Source: Bidens hawaiensis (lineage: Eukaryota > Streptophyta > Magnoliopsida > Asterales > Asteraceae). From it: a stretch of 64,000 nucleotides of DNA. Position numbers and translations under genes: made by a program. The notes beneath the pieces were generated by a model. It was not told the origin of the DNA, made no database searches, and saw nothing but the letters and a program-made list of their open reading frames with translations. How positions within the stretch are numbered: position 1 is the stretch's first letter; every line of letters starts with the position of its first letter. The stretch is taken from NCBI GenBank assembly GCA_021521415.1, contig JAIQDT010014343.1:1-64000 (forward strand). Direction: 5' to 3'. Below are positions 12,780 through 25,388 of this stretch, piece after piece.

Positions 12780-13080
12780 GTCCCAAAATCAACCAAAGAC
12801 CGAGAACCCAAATAATTGACCGAGAACCCATGAAAGTCAACTGAGAGCACTAAATATTTCCTGAAAACAAGTGAGCAGTAACTGAGAACTCCCAAAGCTT
12901 CCCAACAACACTGAAATTTAACCGAGAACGATCAGGAATGCCCGAGAACAACCAAAAATGCCCGAGATCACACAAACATGGCCGAGAACGATAAGGATAT
13001 GGCGATAACCCTTGATTATAGCTCGAGAACGACCAAAAATGCCCGAGATCACACAAACTTGGCCGAGAACACGCAGATGA
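12780..13080. repeat. CCGAGAAC motif array in the 5' leader of element C
   Basis: There are six exact CCGAGAAC copies plus variants (CCGAGATC, TCGAGAAC, ACTGAGAAC) in 300 bp, almost all in one orientation. The segment at about 12940-12990 recurs at about 13021-13073, a tandem duplication of roughly 80 bp. The array lies between the primer binding site and gag, the same place as the arrays in A and B. Confidence 0.8.
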
Positions 13081-13300
13081 TTGACTTGGTATACTTGGAA
13101 AGTAAATCGAATCCCGAAAATGTGGGGATTTGAATTAAAACCAATCATCCAGTCAAATCTAATCCAAACAGTCTCAACCAACCCCGATGAACACGAAAAA
13201 CAGTTGTTCTTAGATTTCTAGAAAACTTCAAGCAAATATCAATCAAAAATGCCCTTGGAATCAATGATATCACCTTAATTGAGCCTAGAATAGGTCTATA

Positions 13301-13313
13301 GGCTATGATACCA
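13301..13313 (-). other. Primer binding site of element C
   Basis: The minus strand reads TGGTATCATAGCC, two bases from the LTR boundary at 13316. It has one difference from the usual tRNA-Met complement (CATAGCC instead of CAGAGCC). Confidence 0.8.
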
Positions 13314-13315
13314 AA

Positions 13316-13348
13316 TGTAAGTCCTGTGAGAGGATCTTTTAATGTTAT
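13316..13348 (-). repeat. 5' LTR of element C, inner end (interrupted by element B)
   Basis: Starts TGTAAGTCC on the plus strand directly beside the primer binding site and breaks off after GTTAT, where element B begins. It continues at 39005. Combined LTR length is about 370 bp. Confidence 0.75.
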
Positions 13349-13912
13349 TGAGAACACTATAGAGCTTCAATTGATCGAATTCGTCATATCAATTGAATAC
13401 CAGATCTAGTTATATGATATATGTTTATGTATAATAGATTAAACTTGATTAAGATTAACGAAGTGCTTGGGAGAACAATTGGGCAGAGTAACGACACACG
13501 AGAATTAAATTTAAAAAACAATTAAATTAATCTTTGGCTGAACAGCTTATATATAGAAGACGAATGCCATTCGTTACACATTCCGTAACGAATGGCCTTC
13601 ATTCGTCTTCATTACATAAATAACCAAAATGGTATAGCGAATGGCTCATTCGCTATACCCCATTCATCAACATTCCATGACGAATGGATACAATATATAA
13701 CGACTAAGGTCCATTCGTTAAACATCCTTAACGAATGGTCATATAACAATAACAATTAAGGTTCATTCGTTAAACATCCTTAATGAATGAACAATATTAA
13801 ACATGATTGGCCTCATTCGTTAAACATCCTTAACGAATGAGCCATAATATAACGTATGGGACATATAATTACTAAATAGCCCTTTACATTAAAATATAAT
13901 AAATTATCAACA
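13349..13912 (-). repeat. 3' LTR of element B (outer end shortened)
   Basis: Nearly colinear with 38398-38999: the same TGAGAACACT inner end, TATA box (plus 13547-13555) and CATTCGTT arrays (about 13568-13850). It ends at about 13912, lacking the last ~40 bp present in the 5' LTR, and runs straight into the extra ORF with no purine tract. A small deletion at the 3' LTR start is the simplest reading. Confidence 0.85.
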
Positions 13913-16157
13913 TACCGATAAGCTTTAATGATCTTCGAAGCTCGAATCTTTTTGTTGTGGTTCTTGAACCAGCTTTCAATATCTTGTTCAGACAAACTTG
14001 ACTCTTTTTCTGACATCTTCTCTTTCTTCTTTGTTGTTTTCTTGAGATGATCTTCGACAGCTTTGACATATTCTTCAGTGAAGGTTGGAAGACCCTAATC
14101 AACGTTTGAACGATAATAAAGATCAGGGTATTCTTCTGCCGTAACGTCTTCCATCTCAATCTCCTCATATTCATAAATATACGACGTATTCTCGTGTCGA
14201 ATACTCGTGTCAAATAAAACATCTTCATCATTCACAACCTCTACATCCTCCTCAGCCTCCAAAGCATCCAATTCTTCATCATTTAACCCCAACAACAGTG
14301 ATATTTGATCACGAGACAAGGCATGATCAACAAATTCACCATCCTCGATCTCATCAGCGTTGGCGGTACTCATCACCACCCCCTTTTCATAATCCATAAA
14401 TAAAATAGTGTTGGCTTTGATCGACTCGATAGGCCTAACATTAGTCGAGTCTTGATAAACGACTATCTGCCGATCATTGCCTTCACCACCATAACCACTC
14501 GTACCTGTAGAGGATGAGCCATGAGCTTGTTTTGGGTCACTTCCACTGGCGCCGGGAGCATCGAGATCCTTATCTTCATCATCATTCTTCAATTTCATTA
14601 ACGCGTCGTCTTTGCATGTTAATTGAAGAATAAGTTCCTCCTGCTCCTTCATTTTCACCCCCTGAGCCACTACAATCTCACGCAGCTCCTTAGTCTACTT
14701 TAGGCAAAATGATACATACCCCATCAATCGACGTTGATTCGTCATCATTTGTTCTTGAAGTTGACGATTAACAACCATTTGATTCTCATATAAATGAATC
14801 AAACTGAGGAGCGTGTCCATCTGATGTGTGGGTGGCAATGCATGAAAAGAAGCTAGAACATGCTGCACCGGACCTTGTGGACGGCTGATTCTAAAAAATG
14901 ATAGAGCCGAAGGTTGTGTCGGAATCATCATAGGAGTAGGAGACAGCACCGTTGATGTAGAAAGAGGCGTTGGCATAGGAGATAAAAGAGATTGAGGAAT
15001 TGCGCAAAGCATAGGATCGGATGAAATGTTCGTCATCAAAGTAAGTGTCGGGGTGCTAGTAGTAAGCGACACCGCCGGCCGTTGTTGTGCAGACGACTTA
15101 GGCACTTGTGGATTAAACTCCACACCTAAAGCATGCCTAATACGCCGGCCTTTTGTTTTCGTTGAGCATCGTGTGAGCTGGCTGCCTCAACGTCAACACG
15201 TCGATCATCACCCCCGTTATCACCATCTCCACCATCATCATTACCACCATCGTTCCCACCTGGTCCTTCTTCACGTTCAGAATCTGAGTCGTCGTCCAAC
15301 GATCATCGGAAGGATATACATAATCCGAATTCGCCAAGTGACCAATTAAACGCTTGGTCATTGGACTATCTTCCGTTTTTTTTCCATGATAAGTTTTCAT
15401 CCTCTTCATTGTATCGGCAGTCATGTGTTCCAACTTTAACACATCATCCTGTAGTGACTGATCAATCACCAAATCAGGAATTAAATCCTGAATAATCAAC
15501 TACATAAAGCGTGGATACATGAGGAACTTGCTGCGACGATTCTTGATCAAGAAGATCTCCTTCAGATGATAAAATATAAGTTCAGAGAAATTGAATGACT
15601 TGTTCAATATTAGAGCTACAAATGCGGATTGAAGCATAATCCGACATTCGTCAAATCCACCCTTGCGACACCCAAGGAAAAGTATCAAGACATGTAGTAA
15701 GTACTTGTACGGAGCACACAAGTACGCCTTGTTATATTGGGAACGGTCAAAGTCTCCAGAATAAAATAATCTCCAAAATAAACCTCATATCAACGTCTTA
15801 TCGAATTCACATAGTATGTCCAGGAGATATTGTGATCGTCTTCTTATTGATCTCAGCAACTATATGATTCTCTGATTCCACGTATGTTGTCGAGTTCCAA
15901 AATGGACAGATAATACTGAAGTGGACAGGTACATCGGCAGTTATGGCATAGTGTATCCTGGAGCATGGTAGAAATGTAATAACATCGCCAAAGATGTCCT
16001 GATCAGCAAAGTTGTCCAGCACGAAAGCACAAATATTATGCTTTTTATTGAGCGACAATAAAGGAGCAGCTGGAGCCTGTTGTTTCTGTACAGGCTGTTG
16101 TTCTTGAACAATTGGTTGTGGATCAGCAAGAACATCTTGAACAATTTCATCAGCCAT
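13913..16157 (-). pseudogene. Extra ('env-like') ORF of element B
   Basis: Start chosen at the ATG at 16157 (MADEIVQDVL), which follows the motif array. The N-terminal part (DVITFLPCSRIHYAIT, FWNSTTYVESE) is in 15807-16157. HVLILFLGCRKGGFDE, ILNKSFNFSELIFYHL and KFLMYPRFM are in 15500-15721. Linker and Pro/Ser/Thr-rich parts are at 15137-15499 and 14695-15123. A very acidic segment (NDEELDALEAEEDVE) is in 14095-14670 and a Lys-rich end at 13813-14231. Order and spacing match the extra ORF of A. Stops and frameshifts make it a pseudogene. Function unknown; no signal peptide or transmembrane helix is seen. Confidence 0.75.
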
Positions 16158-16289
16158 TGCTCTAAATACATAAACCCGAATATTAGTAATATGAATAATT
16201 AATTTAAAATAAGAATTCAATTTAGATAAACAAAATGAATATAGTTTATAAATAATTACAAGTATTATTCGTAAGTACAATCATTATGA

Positions 16290-17260
16290 CGAATGGAGTC
16301 ATTTGTTATAGAGAATGGCATGATTCGTTATTGTCATCTAAACGAATGAGTGACTAACGAATGGGAGACAACGAATGAAACCAAATGAAGGTTCATTCAC
16401 TATCAAATCACACGAATGAGTTTATTCGTTAGATAAGCTCAACGAATGGACCTCAGACACGAATGAGTTTCTATTTGTTGTCCATAACGAATAACCACTA
16501 TAATTATCAACTTTGACCTTATTTTGTCAAAGTTAAAATTAAACAAGAACATCAACAGTCAAACATACAATCATGTTACAATTGAATCATGTATAACGAT
16601 GAATCGATACACAAGTTATTTGAACAAACTCGGAATGACATAGTTGACAAACATTAATCAACAATACTGGTTAAAACTCAGATTAAGAATGAGTTATCAT
16701 TCATGACATAAGTCGGTTAACAAAGTCGATTAACTAACCTAGCAAATATGGATGAAAATTGACGAAACTTGGTATGTTTTACTCGTATATACCTTAAGAT
16801 TCTTAAATTATCAACAAAACTATGTTTGATTAATGTTGAAATTTCTAAAAACAATTTGGAAAGGGTTTGTTGTGTTTTTGCTTTAAACGAAGTGAACGAA
16901 TGAGCCGTTTTGTTCACCTCCTGTTCTTTATATAAGACAAGACTTACACGCATTCCCATACGGACGGATGGACCCATTCGTTAATTCAAAGATAAGGAAT
17001 GGTTCATATTCGTTGGTTCATTCGTTAACCCAGTTAACGAATGAACAATAAGTTAAGTTTCATAACGAATCAACAAAGATTCGTTCTTCATTCGTTATCA
17101 ATATTGATGGCGAATGGGGTCATACGTTATCATTGTAGTGGAAGCAAATGATGATAACAAATATGCTTATTCGTTATCCTAATGAAAAATAAGTAACTCA
17201 CATTCGTTATCAGTATAAATAACAAATAGATTCTATTCGTTATGAATCCACATAACGAAT
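16290..17260. repeat. AACGAATG/CATTCGTT array before the extra ORF of element B
   Basis: About ten exact AACGAATG or CATTCGTT copies and many one-base variants, in both orientations, spread over 1 kb upstream (element sense) of the extra ORF. The same motif fills the LTRs and leader of B. A TATA box (minus TATATAAAG) lies at 16926-16934, just downstream of the densest part (16974-17260). Confidence 0.85.
16926..16934 (-). promoter_or_regulatory. Candidate internal TATA box, element B
   Basis: Minus TATATAAAG, with CATTCGTT copies starting about 40 bp upstream and the extra ORF start about 770 bp downstream. The LTR of B has the same array-then-TATA arrangement. Promoter function is inferred from layout only. 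Confidence 0.45.
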
Positions 17261-17499
17261 AGCAATTAAATAATCAAATTAAAATGAAAATTTTCCATTT
17301 TAACCTTCAAGAATTAAATAATGCATCGAAACTCGTGTCCCGATGAACTTTACCTTAAAGATCTTACCACTCGGAGTAAAATGCAATACCTTAAAGTGGT
17401 TTGCGTTCAAAATACATTAACTTAAATGACAAATAATTTAAATCAATAAAAGAATTAAATAAAATTGGGAAAATCTTTTTGGTATTTTCTTTTTCAAAT

Positions 17500-18958
17500 A
17501 TGTACCCTTTAGCTCAAAAATCGAAGATAAAGCAGAAAACGAAAAATAGAAAAACACAATATTTTTGGATTTTTGATTATTTTTGAATTAAAAAGCACAT
17601 AAAACAAGAACATGTTTAAAAAAAACTATTCTATGAAAGCAGTACATATTTTTGTAAGTCAAGTAGAGAATCATATTTACCGAATTTTCCCTTCCATCGC
17701 AGTTTTATATTTTAGCGTTATTATGACTGGTATTAAGTTGGTCATTGATATTGTTGTCCACTTAAATCTTATAAAACACCTTTGAGTATTTTTGTGATAT
17801 GATTTAATTTTCAATTAGGGCACAGAATATCATAAACTATCAGCCTCTAATCTCGGTTCAGGCTTAGTTTGACTTTTACCATATCACCACAACTTGACTT
17901 AAACCATTATGTTGCTGATAAAAGTAAAGATTTTATAGTTTTATAAACAATCTCAACTCATAATCCCCACTACAAGGTATACCTCCATTATCAAGCGATA
18001 CACCAAGATTCCTTTATTGTAAATGAGTATGAATGAGTTCATCTGTAGGCTTACATACATTGATTTAAACCATTATGTTGCTGATCAAAATAAAGATTTT
18101 ATAGTTTTATAAACAATCTTAGCTCATAACCCCACTACAAGGTATACCCCCATTATCAAGTGATACACCAAGCTTCCTTTACTTTGAATGAGTATGCACT
18201 AGTTCATTTGTATTAAGACGCGCGCAAGGGAGGAACAATGCATGACTAACATCGGATTTTAATCAAGTCAGTAATGAATTTGTGTTATGTACAGTAGTGA
18301 TCAAGTTTAATAACTTTGGGTTTGCTCTAAAAACTTTTGAAATATTCATGTTTATGAATACTCAGATAGTTAAGCCGCATAAAGCCTCACAATGTCTGAA
18401 AACCGGATGCATCCCATCAATAAAGGATTTGAGGCCATAAAACCATACATCATTGAAGCGTTAACCATAAACTAAATGCATTTCAATTTGGCAGTTCTTT
18501 ATGTTTATATCACATACTTTACGTTAACAGTTTGTTTAAGACCTATCAATGCACCAATGTAGTTAAGCACTCAGCCTTTTAAGCTTATTTCTTTCTAAAT
18601 ATGGCACTAGATGATCAATGTACTATCATTTTCTCTTTTTGCTTCAAAACTCATTTTTAGGAGCATTTTTATTAAATCGTCCCAATCACTTTTAGTTTAT
18701 AGATAAATGGCTATCCTATATATCTACAAGTAGATAACATGACCAAACATGTACAGAAGTACATGTTCCACAAACTTAAATAACCGACATAATTTTCAGC
18801 GAAAGAATTCAATAAAACACACAACAGTCGCCCCAGCCACTTTCCGTTTTCAGGTAAATGGCTATGCCGGGTATTTACAAGTATATATCAGGACCAAACA
18901 TATACAAGTATATGTCCTTTAAATTTGAGTAACTGTCATAGTTTTAAGTGAAAGAGTG
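17500..18958 (-). other. Non-coding spacer between pol and extra ORF (element B) with duplicated hairpin module
   Basis: No open frame. The upstream end (element sense) has two tandem modules, 18677-18808 and 18828-18958, colinear with those of A and C. Hairpins are at 18747-18766 (arms ACATGTAC/GTACATGT, loop AGAA) and 18898-18915 (arms ACATATAC/GTATATGT, loop AA). The two stems differ in sequence but both pair fully. The spacer also contains an internal direct duplication of about 120 bp (about 17900-18010 and 18060-18180). Confidence 0.75.
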
Positions 18959-19199
18959 CAAAAATAATTTTGAATTTTTTTTAAATATTTGAATGTTTTT
19001 GGTTTTTCTCTATACATACCAAAATCACAAGATTTTTGTATTTTCAATTTTTAATATTTTGGATTTTCTCTATACAAACAAAAATCACAATATTTTTGTA
19101 TTTTTCCATTTTCTCCCCCAAAACCCAAAACCATAAAATAATCAAACATAAATAAATAAAATAAAATAAAATTGATTATCCGAGCTTAAGGATATCAGC

Positions 19200-20587
19200 A
19201 AGAGTTTTCAGTCCGTTTAAACCAAGCAAAAAATTAAAGCGCGTTTTGTCAAAAGCTTTGGTAAACTGATCGTGTGCATCTTTTCAAGATCAATTAATTT
19301 CTTTCATAACAATAGCAGATAAAATAATGTCGAATTTCGATATGCTTTGTCTTAGAGTGGTGTATGGGGTTCTTGATGATACTAATCGCAGCAGAGTTAT
19401 CAACATAAATGGGAGTAGTAAGTAACTACAAACCGTAATCCCGCAAGTGTTGTTGGATCCAAATAACCTGTGAACAGCAACTCGAAGATGCCACATACTC
19501 TGCTTCTGCGATTGAAGTGGAGAACGTTGTCTACTTATTACACTGCCAGGAAACAAGCTGGCTTCGTAGAAATTGACAGCCCGCTGTGGTAGGTTTGAAA
19601 TTGATCTTACATCCTCCATAGTTTGAATCGGAAAACACATTGAGCTCAAAGCTATCATCCTTGGGATACCATAACCCAGTTTCAGGATTACCCCTCAGAT
19701 AGTGAAGTATACGTTTAACCGCCACCAGATGAGTCACTCGGGGACTCGATTGATACGTAGCACATAAACATACAGAAAACATGATATCATTGCTCGGTAA
19801 AGGGTTGGATCAACGGTATCCTCCAATTCGTCCGGTGAAAAATTGTGAACCACAGGAAGAGGCGTCAAAGGGATTTTTCTGGTAGTTATATTGAATCGGC
19901 TCAAGACATCATTCACATATTTTGTCTGATGAATAAAAATTCCATCGTCAGACTAATGAACCTGCAACCCTAAAAAGAAATTCATCTCCCCCATCGAGCT
20001 CATTTCAAATTTCGTCTGAGTTGACTTCTAAAACTCCTTACACAGCTTGTCGTTTGTAGAACCAAATATGATGTCGTCGACATATATCTAGACGACGAGC
20101 AAATCATCACCAACATTCTTATAAAAGAGAGTACAGTCCACCGTTCCTCGTTTGAAGCCATTATCGGTTAAATGGTTAGCAAGTGTGCCGTACCAAGCTC
20201 TTGGGGCTTGGTGTAGACCATAAAGAGACTTGTTCAATTGGTAAACACGGTCTGGATAATCTGGATCTTCAAAACTAGGAGGCTGCAACACAAATACCTC
20301 TTCGTGAAGTTCCCCATTGAAAAATGCACTCTTGACATGCATTTGATAAACCTTAATATTCTTGAAAGCTTCATAGGCCAAAAATATTGTATAGCCTCCA
20401 ATAGAGCTACTGGAGCATATACTTCCGTTTAGTTTATGCCTTTTTGCTGATGAAACCTTTGCACAACCAAATGTGCTTTATTTTGGACGATGACCCCACG
20501 ATCATTCTTCTTGCATTTAAATACCCATTTGGTCGGAATATGCTTCTTAACTCTAGAAAGATTGTCAATGAGATCCCAAACACCCAG
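19200..20587 (-). pseudogene. Reverse transcriptase and RNase H of element B
   Basis: RT pieces are in 20088-20381 (VYQMHVKSAFFNGELHEEVF, where His replaces the usual first catalytic Asp; YQLNKSLYGLHQAPRAWYG). The TAYVDD-type region near 20060-20095 is interrupted by a stop. RNase H pieces are in 19531-19782 (FSDSNYGGCK, TTAGCQFLRSQLVSWQCNK) and 19290-19530. Stops and shifts occur throughout. In an intact element this would follow the integrase in one polyprotein. Confidence 0.85.
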
Positions 20588-22503
20588 TCAATTAAACTGT
20601 TGCAACTCTTCTTTCATTGCCTCTACCCATGAAGAATCTTCAAGCGCCATACGAACAATTGTTGGTTCCATTTGAGACGGAAAGCAAGGGTAATTTGCGA
20701 GATTTATGATTCCCGATGAGTGCGTATCAACATATGCACACAATACATTAACGTCATTTGAAGTAGCAATCTGATGGCGTGTTTGCACACCAACATCAAG
20801 ATCACCAATGATGTTGTCCTGAGGATGATACGTGTGAATCCAAAGTGTTAGATTCTCAGGCACAGCAACATTATTAGTTAAATTAGTCAGATTCTCTTCA
20901 GCATCATGAGATGATTCACCAATCTCATGACTTTTAGGAAATGGAGCTGAAGAGGAATCAATAAAATGACCATCATCTGACGAAATAGAGATAACATCAG
21001 ACGTATCAGGAATATCATCTTGTGTAACATCATCATAATTAGAAACTAAAGACCTTGGTGCTAAAAATTGATCTTCTAAATAAGCGCGCACCAGGTCTTC
21101 ATCAGGTTGATTAACTATTGGAGTAAATGAATTAAATAAGCTTTCATAATCAAATATCCAATCAGGCCCTTTTTCAGCAGGAGGTGTTGTGTATCGTTGA
21201 CAATCAACATGGTACCACTCTCCAACACAACCCGAAGTAAAATTGAAGACCCGTTTCTTAGGTGATGCATAACCAAGGAAATAACCTTCAATTTCTTTCT
21301 CCTCAAATTTTCCCGCATCTCTTTTCAACATGGTGCAAGGACACCCGAATGGTTCTAAAAACTTTAAATTAGGTTTACGATTGTTCAGAATCTCGTAACT
21401 TGTCTTTTGCAGCTTCTTCACAGTCAGAACACGATTAAGCTTGTAACAAGTAGAATTCACCACCTCATTCCAAAATTGGACAAGAAGCTTTAAATCTGCC
21501 AGCATTGTTCTTGTAGCTTCAATCAATGTTCGGTTCTTTCTTTCAGCAACACCATTCCGTTGAGGTACATATTGAGCAATATATTCTCGATGAATCCCTT
21601 TCTGAATGCAAAATAAATCCAATACAGTATTTTTAAACTCCGTACCATTATCACTCTGAATACGTCTCACTTTGTGTTTGTACAGTGATTTGATCTTTGT
21701 GATTATATTTTGAACAAGAACATGTGTCTAATCTTTAGAACTCATAAATAACACCCACAAATATCTTGAATAGTCGTCAGTTACAACTAGACAATACCAA
21801 TCTCCAGAAATACTCGCACGATTCATAGGACCAAACAAATCCATATGATGTCGTTCCAGAGTAGTATAAATGGAATTAATTAACATAAACGGGTGAGACT
21901 TCTTTTTCTGTTTGCCCTTTTTGCATGCAACACAGTGAGCGGTCAGCTTGAAGTGTTTCAGGGAAACCCCATCAACCAAATCATTTGCCATTAGATAATT
22001 CATCAATATGACATGAATGTGACTCATACGCCTATGCCACATAATCGAGTCTTTCTCAGTTGTTTTTGAGACAAAACACGTTTCAATAAAGTATATACCT
22101 TAGTACTCAAATTCAGTACATAAATATCATTTGATCGAGGAGACCGCATAACAACCGTGTCTTTTGGAATGACATATCCTGGTTTTAGTATTATACACTC
22201 CTTGTCAGTATATACAATGGTATATTTTTTATCACAAATTTGAGACACGCTCAACAGATTGTGATCCACTTTATCACAATAATTAACTTTCTCAAATGTA
22301 ATACGACCATTTGAAACATCTCCTTCTTTTGTAATCATTTCCCCAGAATTACCCGCGAAAGCTACTACCCTCCTTGAATATTCTTGACATTTGTTAAAAG
22401 GTTGATGTTGCTGCTAATATGACGAGAGCATCCACTATCCATAATCCAGGTTTCACCAGATATAGTCTTGGATGAACTCTGCACATAGAGGTAAAATGAT
22501 TAG
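20588..22503 (-). pseudogene. Protease and integrase of element B
   Basis: Protease segment WIMDSGCSRHIS at about 22412-22460. LLSVSQICDKKYT in 22024-22338. Pre-integrase zinc segment (MWHRRMSHIHV...CVACKKGKQKKKS) and HMDLFGPM with the first catalytic Asp in 21728-22042. An open frame of 360 codons at 20588-21670 starts with the second catalytic region (SDNGTEFKN) and includes the third (NGVAERKNRTLIE), the core-end GCPCTML...GYFLGYA, and the link to RT (ALEDSSWVEAMKEEL). Breaks at about 22340, 22030 and 21700 disable it. Confidence 0.9.
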
Positions 22504-24855
22504 ATCAAAAAGGCAACCCAAGCCTTAGTCTTAGGCACCTCTTTAATTTCCCTTGAAGAGTTAGTTTTGATTGAATCCAAATGTGGTTTAGCTGCTTTTA
22601 AATAAGTCACAGGCATTTTCAACTTTCGTCTCAAATACGCAGCTTGAACTACATTTGTGTTCACATTTTTACAAATTGGTTCCGTAGGAACAAATTTGGG
22701 TTTTAAATTACTTATGCTCTCATCAAAATGAATCACTTTGCTTGGATTCACATTTGAAAACATTATGTGAGTCTCATCATCACAAGACATGGGTCTTTTT
22801 AAAATTTCTTTAACCAAAGGAACGGGTTTGGCTTGTTCTTGATAAAAGGATGAATATTCTGTGATTTCTTCATTCCACGGTTTATTACAATGTGACCACG
22901 TGTACCACATAAAAAGCAAGTTCTCATGTCAGAAAACGTACGTTGTGGTTTAACAGAAACTGTTTCAACTGAAGTTTGATGAGACATACCAGAAACATGC
23001 ATTTTGTTCAAGTCATCAAACGTAATAGATTTCTTTTTTATAAAGAAGTCAAGAAGTCAAGATTTGAACTGTTTCAACTGTACTTTCTTCACATAATTTA
23101 ACAATTGTTTTGCTTTAATCAATGGATCTGTTTTGTTTGATACTTTTGATTTAGCAAATGCATGCTCAAGGTCTTGTACTTCGGAAATTTCATTGTTAAA
23201 GACACTCTCAACCAACTCTGGTTTGATTAAAATTAAGAGGAATGTCTTTCTCAGTGAATACCTTGCTAAGACCTCTTAACTTAAACACACGACCAGTGTT
23301 TTCATTAAAAGAAGCTAGATTAATGAAACACATCAAATCCTCATCAGAAATCTTTGGTTTAACTGATTTCTTTGTCTTAGACTTTAAAGGTTTTAGAAAA
23401 TTCACATTAGATGTACTTGAACCATACACAACTTCCTCAAATTCATTAGGTTCACATAAGATGTGATTCGAATGTGGAATGTTCTGATTTTTGTGTACAA
23501 TTTCAGGTTCAACCGCATCCTCAATTATTACATTCTCAACAAGGACTTTGTTACTTTGAATATGATTTTCTTGAGTTGAATTTTGAACAATGACTTTTTT
23601 TTTTAGGTTGACCTCATGAATGACAGGTTCAGTAACGATTTCTTCTTTTCCCGTAGACGGATTTTGGGAATAATCATCACGAAACGGTGGAGGAACTTCA
23701 ACAAAGCCTAAACCTTTTGTTTACCATATACTTCAGTTATTTCATTTAGCAGAAAGGATGAATTTCTAAATTTTTCCAATTTTCTTTTCAACTCTAGAAC
23801 TTCATTTTCAAGGTCGGTTATTTTAGATCTTTGTTTGAGAATTTCTTGAAATTATCTATCATTAATGGTCATTTTCACTGAAAGTTCTGCTTTCAAATCA
23901 TGATTACTTATAGACAATCCCTTAATCTTTTCTCTGGCTTTCATTTGTGACTCTAATGATTGTCTATATGTGTCCTTGGTTGAAGTAAGTTCTTTCATTA
24001 GTGAATCATTATGAGCATTAATTAAATTTATTTTAGACTTAGCTGTTTCACAATTAGAAAAAACACATTTTCTAATAATTTAACAGAACCAGAAGAAGAA
24101 CTGACCTCGTCAACTTTAGCCATGCAAACAAAAGTAGTCGGATTCATTTGGCTAGAAACATCAGAATCTGATTCAGTGTCAACTTCACTTTCAGAAATCA
24201 ACCTTATTCCACTTGCATCTTGAAAATCTTCAATGTGCTCAAACATTGCTAGATTAGCTTGACCTCCATTCCCCAGCATTCGTTGTTTCCAATCTATCTT
24301 GTCAGCTATGAGTAAATCGTGTGATCCCGCAGCCTTTGAAGAATCTCCCCCTGATGGATTATCTTTCACCTCAGTAAAGGTCTTTCCAGAACTTCTGTCT
24401 TGAGAACGAGGACCATTGTATTCCTTCTTTAGCTTATCACATTACCTAGCAAAATGACCAAACTCTTGGCAATTGTAACATTTGACTTTCAATTTGTCAA
24501 AGCCAACTCGATTGTTTAAGGATGGTAAATCTTTTCCAGTTCGTTGCATGAACTTTTTCACTTTTCATACTATCATAGCCATATTCCATTTGAGAACCAC
24601 TAACTCAAGATCATCAAGGTCAATCTGATCATATTCTTTATCAGTCAATTCACTTGTAGCAATCTTGCTACCCACCAAGTTTTCATAAGAAGTCAAAAAT
24701 GCACAAAGAAAATCAAAATTTTGTTAAGCTTCCTTCATGTTTATATTCAGTGGAGCAGTGAAAACATTGAAGTTGGTCCACTAGGTATTTCACTGATCCC
24801 AGAAGCCATGATGCATACATTCGGATTACTATAGGAAGATGATCCCCCTTGTGCA
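22504..24855 (-). pseudogene. gag of element B, C-terminal part
   Basis: First zinc knuckle (CYNCQEFGHFAR, then a stop where Glu is expected) at about 24440-24485. Acidic Ser-rich linker with SESEVDTESDSDVSS in 24028-24369. Second, degenerate knuckle (TCFLCGTRGHIVINRG, last Cys replaced by Arg) at about 22880-22925. The C-terminus ends at a TAA that overlaps the acceptor-like tract 22479-22503. It continues from 36742-37526 across the insertion of element A. Confidence 0.8.
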
Positions 24856-24860
24856 GTTTG
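24856..24860. other. Target-site duplication of element A (left)
   Basis: GTTTG, identical to 36737-36741. It proves that 24861-36736 inserted as a unit. Confidence 0.95.
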
Positions 24861-25324
24861 TGTAGGTTCCCTGGACGGATCACACGAGATATCCCGATAT
24901 ACACAGGTGCGGAATCCCTGTGTAGATCGTTACGGACGTAGAACACAAACACACGAACACACGAATACGATACAAACAACCACACGTTATATTAATAACT
25001 CAACACGTGATATAATCACAGTTACAGACTCTCGACCTCACGTCACTTGACTCACGAACAATAACTGAATTACACAAAACTTTTTGAACAACTAGCCGTA
25101 ACCTATATAAATACACGACAACTTTGCCTCAGGCGAAGTTGTCCATAACTTCTCTTGGTTAACAAGTTCGCCTAAGCGAACTTGTCAACAACTTCGCTTG
25201 GTTAACAAGTTCGCCTAAGCGAACTTGTCAACAACTTCGCTTTAAACAAACAAATACATAAACAATATTACAGACTCGATTACAGACACTAGACATATGA
25301 ACTACTGACATTTATGCACCAACA
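24861..25324 (-). repeat. 3' LTR of element A
   Basis: Plus-strand ends TGTAGGTTCC and CACCAACA. Contains a TATA box (plus 25104-25113) with AACTTCGC/GCGAAGTT and AAGTTCGC/GCGAACTT copies directly upstream in element sense (25120-25245), including a 43-bp tandem duplication that holds an inverted repeat. It also supplies the transcription terminator of the element in principle. Confidence 0.96.
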
Positions 25325-25336
25325 GACTCCCCCTTG
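25325..25336 (-). other. Polypurine tract of element A
   Basis: The minus strand reads CCAAGGGGGAGTC directly against the 3' LTR, the expected plus-strand primer for reverse transcription. Confidence 0.85.
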
Positions 25337-25388
25337 GCAGTAGCTTCATATCTTGATCTTTCAGCTCTTGTCTCGTAATCCTGTATCT

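Larger units (their letters stand above)
3346..13348 (-). mobile_element. SIRE-like Ty1/copia element C (3'-truncated; 5' LTR split by element B)
   Basis: Minus-strand copia element with the order gag, protease, integrase, RT, RNase H, spacer, extra ORF. Its primer binding site is at 13301-13313 and its 5' LTR starts at 13316. Element B interrupts that LTR, and the rest is at 39005-39341. All coding regions are broken by stops and frameshifts. No second copy of the 370-bp LTR is visible near 3.3-3.5 kb; the extra ORF simply ends close to a 12-C tract (3429-3440), so the 3' end has been lost. It appears to be the oldest of the three copia insertions. Confidence 0.85.

Noticed and set aside
13813..14016. 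Reading of element B's extra ORF into the LTR as a fused C-terminus
   Set aside because: The fusion arises from the LTR-end deletion; the added residues are LTR sequence.
25120..25245. Regular repeats that could be taken for a CRISPR-like array
   Set aside because: Short inverted motif copies inside an LTR, not repeats with unique spacers; the genome is a plant's.
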